The notes under the pieces were generated by a model, which was not told the origin of the DNA, made no database searches, and was given only the letters and a program-made list of their open reading frames with translations. The translations under genes were made by a program, and so were the position numbers. Positions 44,112 to 54,914 of a stretch of DNA of 64,000 nt are shown here, piece by piece. The number at the start of each line of letters is the position of its first letter. The stretch's first letter is position 1. Source of the DNA: Gautieria morchelliformis (lineage: Eukaryota > Basidiomycota > Agaricomycetes > Gomphales > Gomphaceae); the NCBI GenBank assembly GCA_015179125.1, contig WHVA01000110.1, forward strand, positions 1 to 64,000, given 5' to 3'.

Positions 44112-47100
44112 ATGTCGAGTAGCAATAACACGTACAAGATCGATCCCTTGAACGGGGATAATTACGCGGCGTGGCGCCGGCGGCTCGAGTGGATACTCGA
44201 TGACTTAGATCTGTGGGACGTGGCTATCGGCAGGGAGACGGAACTGAGACCGGCAGATGCCGACAACGTCACTGCGACCGAGCAGCAGGAGATCGACGAT
44301 TGGAGAAGGAAGGACAAGAAAGCTAGAAAAGAGATTTGCCTCAGAGTTGCCGATGAACAACTAGTTTACATCAATCAGACGATGTCTGCATTTGCTGTAT
44401 GGACTAGTCTACAAGCTATATTCGAATCTAAGGGAGCAGTGGGGATTGTAAATCTCCGAAGAGACTTCTTCCGGACGCTTGCCGAGGACGGCGCGAACAT
44501 GGAGGAGCACGTACGCAAGCTCCGCGGCATTCAACAGGAATTGAATGCGCGGGGGCATTACATCAGTGACACCGAGTTCTCGAACACGTTGCTGACGTCA
44601 TTACCAGATTCTTGGTCGGCGTTTATTACGGCAGTAAACGCCAGTGGAGCCGGGACAACAGCTGATATATTAATAGCTCGGGTCCTCGATGAGGATCGAG
44701 CACGGAAAGCTGGATCGGCACGGCAGACGGCGCTTAAGGCGCAACAACGTCACAGGACCAGGAAAGATGACTCAGGAGCAACAAAGGGAAAGTGCCGAAA
44801 TTGCGGCAAGAAGGGTCATTACGTGAAGGACTGTTGGGCGAAAGGTGGCGGCAAGGAGGGCCAAGCACCGAAATGGTTCAAATCAGGGAACAAAGAAACA
44901 GTCAAACAAGCAGAAGAAAAGGACTTCGCATTTGTATCTAAGGAGGTAGCATACAGTGCTATATCCGCATCCGACTGGTTAGCCGATTCAGCGGCAACAA
45001 CACACATAGCTAGAAGCCGAAACGATTTCGCTAGCTATGCCGAGGAACCATCAGAAATCGAAGGAATTTCACCCGGTGCGGTACTACATACACAAGGCCG
45101 AGGCACTATATACATGGAATTCAAGATCGGCGCCAAGACGAACACGATCGAGCTACGTGACGTCAAACACGCACCAGATGCGCCGAACAACCTTATCAGC
45201 GTAGGGTGTTTAACTGATAAGGGCAACACGGCCACATTTTCAGGCACCGGCGTCGAATTCAAATCACGCGCCGGAGTTACCTTCGCACAGGGACAGAAGC
45301 GTGGGCGGCTATTCTGTATGAAGGCACGAGTCACTCGATCAGTCGAGGCACGGGACTTTGCCGCAGCGGCAAAAGGACGGTCATGGGACAAATGGCACAG
45401 GATACTAGGGCACGTCAATATAAACTCCATAAAATTGTTGAAGTCTAACGATTTAGTCACCGGACTTGAGATCGACGAGTCAAACGAGCCGAGCCAGTGC
45501 AAGGCATGCATACAAGGCAAGCGGCATGTGGAGCCATTCCCCAAAAGAGCCGAGGACACTGTAGAACAGGTCGGTGACCTGACAGTATCCGATGTATGGG
45601 GACCTGCCCAGACCGAGGGACCATCGCGTGAGAAATACTTTTATTCTTTCACGGACATCAAATCGAGGTACACCGTAATCTATTTTGGGAGCACCAAAGA
45701 TGAAGCGCTCAAACACTTCGAGACGTACAAGGCATTCCTCGAGACCCAAACAGGTCAGAAACTGAACAGGTTTCGCTCGGATAATGGAGGGGAATATGTC
45801 AATAAAAATTTCAAGGAATTTTGTGCAAAATATGGCATTATCATGGAGACCACAGCTCCATACTCCCCAGCCCAGAATGGAATTGCCGAACGACTCAACC
45901 GGACCTTACTCGAGCACGCACGGGCAATGATATTTGCCAAGAACCTGCCAAAAATACTCTGGCCCGAGGCCGTGGCTTACGCGTGTTATATCAAAAATCG
46001 ATCACCCACGCGAGCGCTTGGAGATGACGCAACGCCGTTCCAAGCACTATTCGGCAAGAAGCCGAACTAGCACGTCTAGAGGAATTCGGGACAAATTGTT
46101 GGGTTATGGTGCCGGATCAACGTCGAGCCAAACTTGATCCAAAGGCAGAAGAACATATATTCGTCGGAGTAGCTGAACATGCAAAGGCCTGGAGGTACTA
46201 CAATAAAGCCTCAAAGCACGTTCAAGTATCTAGGAACATTACATTTGACGAAAATGACAACCGACTCTACCCCATCCCAGATAACGACGATGACGACACG
46301 GCACCGCTCGAGGGGGAGCACTCACCGCGCGAGCATGTGCCGGACCCGATCACATCTACCCCACAGACGTCATCACCCCAGACAACACCCGTTCCTGATC
46401 CACCTGAACAAGCGCCAGCTCCACAGATTCGACGGAGCGCGCGTATCACTCAAAGACCGGATTACCGGAAGCTGAATAATTCAGGACGCACCGAGCAGGT
46501 TTACATAACGAGAGAAATCGTCACTGAACCTGAGAATTACAGAGCGGCGGTATCACGTGATGATGCGCCGATCTGGGAGAAAGCGATGGAAATTGAGATG
46601 GACCAACACAAGACGTTAGGAACATGGGAGCTAACAGAACTACCACCCGGACGAGTAGCTATCGGTTGCCGATGGGTATACGCTGTCAAAACACAACCGG
46701 ACGGACAATTCGATAAGGCTAAAGCAAGGGTTGTGGCTCAAGGATTCACACAGAGGCCAGGGATGGATTACTACGAGATAACCTCACCCGTGGTCAAATT
46801 CGATTCACTACGTGTTCTATTAGCGATCGCAAACACACTCGATTGGGAAATCGAAATGATGGATGTCAAAGGCGCCTACCTCAATTCAACCATAGATGAG
46901 GAGATCTACATGCGCCAGCCTGACGGATTTGATGATGGATCTGGACGCGTTCTAAGAATATACAGAGCGCTCTACGGACTCAAGCAATCGGGGCGAGCTT
47001 GGCATCAGCGCTTACGCAAATTACTACTCGATCTCGGCTTCCACCAAAGTACAGCCGATGAATGCGTCTACATCAGACAAGATAAGGACTCAATCGAAGT

Positions 47101-48085
47101 CATATCAGTATATGTGGACGACTTTGGACTATTTGCTGACTCCAAAGGAGGGATGATTAAGCTCAAGGGGGAGCTTCATGGAAAATTCCCCTTAACGGAT
47201 TTAGGAGAAATGAAGAAAATCTTGGGAATTAGAGTTGAGAGGAATAGGGATGAGGGAACACTGATCATGTCACAAGGACATTACATCGACATCATACTCG
47301 ATCGATTCAACATGACAACGGCACATTCCGTATCTACACCTCTGCATAAAATGATCAAACTCACGACACCCATGGACTCAACAGGTCCAACTGCCGAAGT
47401 ACCCTATGCTAAGGCGATCGGATCACTCATGTATGCAGCACTCAGCACGCGACCTGATTTGGCTTTTACCGTACAACATCTGAGCCAATTCACTACTACT
47501 TACGGAACCGAGCACTGGACGGCGATCAAGCACGCGCTCAGGTACCTCAAGGGGTCACGTGACGACGGCATAATCTTCCGACGAGACGCTGGTCTCGACC
47601 TCGAAATATTTGTCGACTCGGATTATGCTAATAGAAACGACGCACTATCTATTAGTGGCTATATAGCTATACTAGGAGGGGGAGCTATCGCATGGAGCTC
47701 GAAGAAGCAGCGAACGATCGCGCTATCTACCACGGAAGCCGAATACATGGCACTTACCGAGGGCGCCAAGCAATTAATCTGGCTGAGGCGTTTTATCGAG
47801 GAACTTGGAATCGATCAAACCCAGCCCACGTCACTTCGATCAGACAATCTAGGCGCCATTACACTATCGCATGACGCAACGAATCATGCGCGTACCAAAC
47901 ACATCAATGTCGCATATCATTTCATCCGTGAGAAAGTGGCCTCTCACGAGGCATCACTTACATACGTACCGACGAAGGAGAACGTAGCGGACATATTTAC
48001 AAAGGGACTAGACATGCATCAACATAGGTATCTATTAGGGAAATTAGGATTTTACCGAAGGGACTTCTCGCTGGGGGAGTGTTAG
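44112..48085 (+). pseudogene. Copia-3 gag-pol, single frameshift
   Basis: 44112-46070 encodes gag (YKIDPLNGDNYAAWRRRLEW), zinc knuckle CRNCGKKGHYVKDC, protease WLADSAATTHIA, HHCC (KWHRILGHVN, CKACIQGKR) and integrase DDE (VSDVWGP, RSDNGGEY, NGIAERLNRT). One base is missing near 46069 (GCCGAACTAGCACG, where an extra G would restore the frame). 46106-48085 continues the integrase C-terminus, RT (MDVKGAYLN, ALYGLKQSGR, YVDDFGL) and RNase H (VDSDYANR, STTEAEYMAL, ADIFTKGLD). The stop codon (48083-48085) is formed inside the 3' LTR. LTR identity and the single lesion imply recent insertion. Confidence 0.94.
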
Positions 48086-48300
48086 TAATCGGGACGATGA
48101 CACCGCCGAGGCAGAGCCGGCACGCATTTAGCCGGAGGTTCGAGATCGCTCTCGACCCCGGGTTACTGGTGCACCGGCATCGCATCGGCACAGCAGCTCG
48201 AAGAGATTGGTAATACAATGGACATCATATTTTGTATATAAGGCAGATGATCTTGTACAGATCGTAGAATAACAAATTATTATATCTCCTTCGTTCCACA
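48080..48300 (+). repeat. 3' LTR of copia-3 (221 bp)
   Basis: Identical by eye to the 5' LTR; followed by TSD AATAG and then the right arm of the 16.8-kb element. Confidence 0.95.
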
Positions 48301-49947
48301 AATAGTGTTTATGTACAAGCCATAGGAGAACAGTACCCCTATACTGCCTCATTGCATCCATGTGAACCTGCCACAGTTCTCTCATTCCTTACAATCTGAA
48401 TGCCTGCATGCAGAATGTTGTAACCTGAACCAGGGCCTTTCTTTCCTTATGAATCAGGAGTCATAGGGAGATTATTTGGAGTGGCAGTTTATGACCAGTT
48501 GGATCAGTCTGTATGTATTCAAGTGACATGCCCGCGACCCGTTGCAGGCATTGTTGCTTGGTTCTCCATGGTGTCACGTGACATGCCCACGACGCGCGTT
48601 GCATACTCGTCACATGAGGTGCCCACGACGCGCCGTTGCATGCTTCTTGCTTCTCCCACGACAACTTTCACGGCCATCCGGCTGGATGTGAGGGCCAACT
48701 CACTTGAGAGACATGGATGACAGCTGTGGAGTAGCGCCATATGTTGTGCACCCTTCAGCATTCGAGAGTGGAAAGGATGGTGCGTGCTATACTCCACCTT
48801 TTGGAGACCTTAACTGAATTACCCGCAGAGACGGCTTGTGGCGCACATGAACCGTACGTGGCGACGACGGTGTATGGTTCCTGTGCGCCAGACGTGCAGA
48901 GGGCGGACCGTCCACGTGAACCGTGCGGGGAGAGGGCTTACGGTTGCTGTACACCCTTCACCATCCGTGAATGGAGAGGATGGTGCATGCTATACTCCAG
49001 CTTTTGGTGACCTCGTCCTGAACGACCAATTTTCCCGCAGAGACGGCTGGTGGCGCACATGCACGTGAACTGGACATGCAGAGGGCGGACGGTGCATGTG
49101 AGCCGTACGTGCATTCACCGTGTACGGCTCCTGTGCACCGTGCGTGCGTGCGGTTCCTGTTCACCGTTCGTGCGTACGGTTCCCGTGCACCGTACGTGCG
49201 TACAGCGGACGGTGCACTCGAACCGTACGTACATGCGGCGGGATGGTGGACGTGCACCGTACGTGGAGATGGTGGACGGTGGACGTGAACCGTTCGTGCA
49301 TGCGGCAGGACGGTGCACGTGCACCGTACGTGCGTACAGCGGACGGTGCACGCGAACCGTACGTGCATGCGGCGGGATGGTGGACGTGCACCGTCCGCTG
49401 TATGCACGTACGGTGGACGTGAACCGTACGTGCATGCGGCAGGACGGACGGTGCATGCGGCTGGATGGTGTACGGTTCGAGTGCACAGTACGTCGGGAGG
49501 GCGCACAGTGCCTGCGCACCGTCCGTGCATACGGCGGACGGTGCACGTGAACGGTACGTGCAGGGGGCGATCGGTTCCCGTGCATCGTACGTGCGTACTG
49601 CGCACGGTGCACGCGAACCGTACATGCATACGGCAGGACGGTGCGCGGGCACCGTACGTGCATACGGCGGCGAGGGGGCGTACGGTTCAAGTGCGCCGTA
49701 CGTCGGCAGGGTGTACGGTGCCTGTCCACCGTACGTGCATACGGCGGGACGGTGGACGTGAACCGCACGTGGGGAGGGCGTATGGTTTGAGTGCACCGTA
49801 CGTGCAGTAGGTGCAGAGGGCGTACGGTGCACGTGAACCATATATTTGTATATACAGCCTGGCTACATACGTATTTACAATGGGCTGGACATGTATTTTA
49901 CAGTGGGTTGTACACATTTGATACCGCGGGCGTCTGGCGGCTATCCG
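48301..49947 (-). repeat. Right long terminal inverted repeat
   Basis: Inverted copy of 33162-34669, with a longer satellite section. Its inner end is interrupted by copia-3 and copia-2: the sequence CTAGCATGTAATAG between them (43798-43811) completes it. Ends GGCTATCCG before the target copy ATGATTAT. Confidence 0.8.
49060..49850 (-). repeat. 33-34-bp CGTACGG-type minisatellite, right arm
   Basis: About 22 degenerate units of the type GGACGGTGCACGTGAACC followed by GTACGTGCATGCGGC. Read on the minus strand it matches 33270-33900 but is about 160 bp longer, so the arms have changed repeat number independently. Confidence 0.8.
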
Positions 49948-49996
49948 ATGATTATATGGCTGGAAGTGGAAACACCTTCGATGGGGTGGGCGGGCT

Positions 49997-52900
49997 TAGG
50001 GCTCGGCACCGTACCGTATACGGGTACGGCCGTATGTCTTACGGCTACTTTACGGTGTCACACGTACCGTATCCGTTCCGTATCCTGGACCACCAGCATG
50101 CCACACGGTACGTGTGCGGCCACCATACGGGCGTACGGGAGGTACAGGCCCATAGGGATAGTTGAATTTGCGTTTGAGTAACTACATAGTCATCTGACAT
50201 ATTCCCTACATCCTTATTCACTACCATTGCGAGCTAATTTCACTTTCTGCTTAACAATCATTAGAGTGCGGATTGTATCCGGCTTCAAACTTGCCCGTGG
50301 CAGTAAGATTGTATCCCGACCCCCTGAGAAGATACGCTCGACAGCGACAGCAGAACCTGTCTGGTTTGAGTGTACTAGCAAAGCAATTGATAGAGTTAGC
50401 GTACCTGGTATAGTCATCATGTCGCGCACAAAGCGACTCAAAGTTGGGAACTGTGCCCTGCGGGCCCCCCACCATTGCACCGGGTCGCACTTGACCCATA
50501 TTTCAGCAGGGAGTCGAAAGAATTCATCGAGTTCACTTCGATGTGATATTGCAAGTGCACGATTGTTATACCTTGCCGTGAAATTAATCTTCTCTGGAGA
50601 GCCGAGGACGCCAGTTGGCAGAACTCCAGTGCTCAGATCGCTATGCATAGTAGAGGTGGAACCCAGCTGCTTCGAAGATGGCTTGCCCTTACTATAATGG
50701 TCAGTGTAATATTCTGCCATGCTATGCTTCGATGCCTCGATGTGTGCAAGCACATCGAGGTCATCTGTGTAATCAGCCTGCAGCCCCGCAATTGTGATTC
50801 TGGGATCCAGCACTATATAGAGAAGTTTAGCAATTATATAAACACGAAATAGTACATACTCGAAGCCCAGATGTAGTATGGTGACTGGTCAAACTTGTAA
50901 AAGTAGTCGCTTAGTTTGCAATGCGCCCACACCAGACTGGTTCGGATTTGTAATGGTGCGCTGTCAGGGAGGTTGCGCAAGTGCTTTGCGAGCTCCTTTT
51001 GCAGGCCTTGGAACACGGCATGAGTTGAGGAGAGTGTGGTATGTTTTGTTGCTGACATCTGTGTGGTGGCGTCCCGAAGCAACGGAGCCATAGTGTGACG
51101 GCTTTGATTCCATCCCAGTCCTCCTCGGCGAGTTCATATGTGCGCAACTCTTTGTTCTTTGCAACGTAGTTATCAATGTCATGTCGATAGTCTAAAGCTC
51201 GGCCTGGGAAGGTCCATTAGGATAGTATGGAAAAGAACAAACACACGCACGAAGCATTTGATGGGTGGAGGACCAGCGTGTCTTAACATCCAGAATAAGC
51301 ATCTTCGCATTACTGTCCTGCAGGCTATTGGTTCCCCTTTTATGTGAGGATGCGTCAACCTCTCCGATCCAGAGCTTTCGTCTCTGTGGACTTGACCGCA
51401 CCGCTCGCACGATCTTGCGTATCTGAGCATGGGACCAGCAAGTGAAAATGCTGCTGAAACATAACACAGTTAGGTGTACCTTCAATACAACACCTATGAC
51501 TTTTCCTAAGTCATCTTCATCTGTATATTCCTCAAGTTCATCTTCGCCAGTAACTATGTTATCATCAAACTCCCGATGGACCGGCAATGTGACAGCTTCC
51601 TGATAGTTTGCGTGTTCAACATACCGTCTCTGGGTAGGTGCAATGGCCCCAATGCCTTCTAGTAGCTAGAGTCTTGGTTCATCACGAGTGTTAGCCATTA
51701 GCAAGCACAACATTGCATACCTTCAGAGCCGCCAAGTGAATGGTGTGCGGCATGCATCGCATGCGAGCATGCTGCGCAGAAAAGACTATCCCTTCCTTCT
51801 TGCAGCAGCGTTCCAGTGAGAGCATCGTGGTATCATTGTTGCTGGCATTGTCAGCAACAATGGCTTGAATCTAATTAATCATTAACCAGTGGCCACCGAT
51901 GACACAGTAGACACTTACCCGCCCTTTCAACCCATATGTCTCCAAGGTTTTCCATACAGATATTGCCATATTTTCACCGGAATGCTCACCAAGAAGCTCT
52001 TGGAAGTCAATCAAGACTTCTTCTGACATTTATGAACACTGCATAAGTCCCCTGCAAGGCCTAGACTAATTAGCGAGGAAATACCTGGCTTCCAGTCATT
52101 TGAGATGTAGTGCATAACAATTGTGAGGAATGCAAAACCGTTGCTAGATGTCCATGCATCGAGTGACAAGCTAACCTTGCTGTCCAACTCCTGTTTCAAC
52201 ATTGTAAGCCGCTATTCACATAGCATGGTTAAATATGCACCGCAATGAACAACTTCATGTTATCAATAGTTGATGCACCTAGCTTCATTACCCGTCGTTT
52301 GACTGTAGTGGCACCTGGAATGTGCAGCGGAGTCGCACCGTGATGTGCATACTCAAGCATCGCTTTAAATTTGGCTTTTCAACCTCATCAAACGGTTGGT
52401 CACATGCAACCTGCCATTCAACCAAAAGCCTTTCAAATGTTCCTTGATCCCAAGGAACCTATCACCGGGTCAGTGGGAATTAGCCAAATGAGTGATCAAC
52501 TGACCGCATTTTTTGCAGCCTGACGTGAGAACGCAGCTGCTAATGGTCCCTGTTTCATGTCCAGAGACTGCAGGTATTTCTGCACGGTTTTAGATCCAAG
52601 TGGCACCTTGTTGGCGGCAATCTGTAGCTCCTCAAGAGTAGCACGTTGATCAGGACGGCTCTTGATGGTCTCCATGAGCCAGTGCATTTCAGGGAAGTGA
52701 GTTCGCAGATGGTTAATAAGACCTGAGTTACGAAGGGTCAGGGGTTCAGTGATCAGCTAGGAGCTCATCACTCTAGTGCTTTCAAACAGCAGTATCCTTA
52801 CCGTTCTGAGAACCTTTCATTTTCTTGGTCACCGTTAGGATCTTCCTCCGTCCATGATAGCATCGGTAATGTTTGTCGCCTTGTTGCCCGAGCTTGCCAA

Positions 52901-54446
52901 TGCTATTCTTGTCGACAACCTCATAGAATGAGTAGATCACAGGTCGTACTAGACCCGTCACTGTGGCCTGCATGTATGAAGTCATTATATAGTTCAACTG
53001 CGCTGACCACTGTGCCAGATTTATACCTTGGGATCCAACTCAGTGCCATTCTGGCATGCATCGTCATCAAGGTCAATGTGAACAATACTGGTCCCTTGTT
53101 TCTCCGTTGATGTCCCATCCTCATTAGTCACATCCCCCCCGAGACGGTCACTGCAGTCTACGAGTCGCTTCTTTGCCTGGTGTGTCTGCTTTGGCTGTCT
53201 TTTGCGTTTCTTTTCTTCAGATTGGATAGCGGCACCTCGTGGAGCACTCTGCATCCCACCTCTATTAGTCGTCTCCGGAATAGTCTTTCGTGGAAGAATA
53301 TCTGCAAGCTAATGACCCAATCAGGTAACGAGCATATGAGCGAGTCATACACGTACTTTAGCATTTGGGACAAAATCCTTGGGTTCATTCTGGTCATCTG
53401 AGTTTGTTTCGTCGTCACTGGTCTCATCTGCGTAGGCTGAATGACTCCTGGGCAAGTCAGGATTGGAATCCGATGCTTCCAACGCATCCTTATTCAAAGG
53501 AGCACCAGGACCCTCACAGACTGCCTGGTCCGACACTCATGGTGGCTTCTGTGCGCTTGCCTTTGCTTTCGCATTCGCATTCGTATCGGCGGCCTGTTCA
53601 CGAAGGCATATCAGCCGGCTTGGTTGATGAGTCTGGCGTGTTCTCCCCTGTGCAATAGTGACACTGTTTCCATCTCAAAGCTACATATCAGCCCCAGTGA
53701 GTTAGAAGCAGTGAATCTACATACCATCAATGTCCATCTCATCCCCCTTCGCACCAGCAGCGGTGGCAGCCCTGCACAATGCCTCGATCCAAAGTCTCAC
53801 CAGACTGACAGCCGCCTTGTCAGATTGTTTACCTATCTCCTCCAAGCACCACCGGATCAGGGCGACCGTTTTCGCGAGTCCTGTCCCACGCTCAGTGAGT
53901 ATAATGCCACTGGATTTCTCACCAAAGGCGGCATGCATTGCTTTGTTGAAGGCCGGCCACACACCCTCGTCCTGCAAAAACATGAAGTCAATGGTTGGTG
54001 GCAGTTTGGAGTTGGATGGCGTCTCTGGAAGAGTTGGAGGGAGGCGTTCGAAGAGGTGTACCATTTTGGCGCACTCATCCTGGACGAACGATGGCATGGT
54101 GGGAAGGACCTCGGCGAGGGACGTTAGAACAGTGAACCCGATATGTATAGCATAGACTAGACCACATACCATTATGGCCTATCGGATCGCGATCGGTGGG
54201 GTCATCGATGACCGTGTCCGAGACAATTTTAAGTTGGAGCTCTTGGTATTTTCAGCAGATGCATAGATACATACCTCAACCCATACGCTGCATAAATACG
54301 GCCGTATCGTGTACGGCTGCATACAGAGGTCATTACGGCCGTCACTGTCATATGGTCAAACCTGACTCAACAGGCATCGGTTCGGTTACGTGCCCGTAAT
54401 ACGGATGCCGTATGAACGGCTTGTACGGGTACGGTGCCAAGCCCTA
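49997..54446 (-). mobile_element. Full-length hAT DNA transposon, 4450 bp
   Basis: Left tip TAGGGCTCGGCACCGTACC, right tip (inverted) TAGGGCTTGGCACCGTACC, 8-bp TSD GGCGGGCT at 49989-49996 and 54447-54454. Subterminal regions are rich in CCGTAC/GTACGG. The interior holds one transposase gene on the minus strand. The empty target is visible in repeat X (GGGCGTGCTACCTCCACC, inverted at about 1213-1230). Confidence 0.95.
50214..54293 (-). CDS. hAT transposase, intron-rich
   Basis: Exons in order on the minus strand: an N-terminal part (PSFVQDECAKMVHLFERLPP, about 54095-53730) before GTATGT; an acidic linker (53530-53350); a divergent BED-like zinc finger (HYRCYHGRRK about 52870, GLINHLRTHFPEM about 52700); VSLSLDAWTSSNGFAFLTIV about 52160 with the first catalytic Asp; VADNASNNDTTM about 51840 with the second; RMRCMPHTIHLAALK about 51750; LDVKTRWSSTHQML about 51270; and the C-terminal dimerisation region (DPVQWWGARRAQFPTL, VERIFSGGRD) in the frame 50813-50214. 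Exon edges are GT..AG-like but were not all resolved, so continuity is unproved. The start at 54293 is a guess; it could begin near 54094. The protein would cut and paste this element and perhaps the MITE at 32459. Confidence 0.75.
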
Positions 54447-54454
54447 GGCGGGCT

Positions 54455-54914
54455 GCCTCCACCATTGGCCTAGAGACGTGGTGGGCTTGCGTCGCCTACA
54501 TGCAGCCGCGACGCATGCTGCAAGCACTGGTGCCTTGTGTGTAGGGTCTGACAGTGCTGTTGCGATGGTTGGATGCGGATGGAAGTGGCAGCGAGCGCGG
54601 TTAACTTCAAATGACTGGCATCTCAATGCAAAGCTCTTCAAGATGCACACTCTTGCTGGTGCATACGGGTCATACGCGAGTTGGACGCCTAGAAACCGTC
54701 GAGAGGAGCCGGAAGGGTTGGGGCTAAGAATAGATCAGGGACAGGTCCGCGTCAGCGCATGGCGGTGCAGGGAGGTGGGATCGATCGATTTGCAGGCTTG
54801 GCACTTCACGTGTGCTCCTTGACAGGTATGTACTGCTGCAGCATCCAGGTGCACGCATCCCGGAATGCAGATGCCCAGGCCCCATCTCCCACGGCGATGC
54901 CCCGCCGAGGGCCC
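54455..54914 (+). repeat. Composite repeat X: block A (+)
   Basis: Continues from 49996 (CCTCCACCATTGGCCTA, as inverted 1206-1222) to GCCGAGGGCCC, where a solo LTR is inserted. No gene. Confidence 0.75.

Larger units (their letters stand above)
43812..48300 (+). mobile_element. Ty1/copia retrotransposon copia-3
   Basis: 4489 bp, LTRs 221 bp and identical by eye (TGTTAGTAATC...TTCGTTCCACA), TSD AATAG at 43807-43811 and 48301-48305. Primer site GGTTATGGGCCCCG follows the 5' LTR; the polypurine stretch CTGGGGGAG precedes the 3' LTR. Only one frameshift separates it from an intact gag-pol. Confidence 0.97.
33162..49947. mobile_element. 16.8-kb DNA-transposon-like element with long inverted terminal repeats
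   Basis: Both outer ends share CCGCCAGACGCCCGCGGTAT a few bases inside the tip and continue as inverted copies for about 1.5 kb (33162-34669 against 49947-48301). Flanks carry the 8-bp direct repeat ATGATTAT. Joining the flanks recreates repeat X as at 57455-57480, where only one ATGATAAC is present, so this is a true insertion. Inside are LTR fragments (34670-35977), a solo LTR, copia-2 and copia-3, a minisatellite and a remnant resembling KDZ-associated proteins. No transposase remains, so class assignment (KDZ/Zisupton-like or another 8-bp-TSD family) is inferred. Without nested insertions its length would be about 5 kb. Confidence 0.75.

Noticed and set aside
48958-49841. Open frames of 165-226 codons on both strands
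   Set aside because: Mirror image of the satellite frames in the left arm; openness follows from the repeat composition.
53441-54127. 228-codon plus-strand frame inside the hAT element
   Set aside because: It lies opposite transposase exons and introns and shows no recognisable domain.
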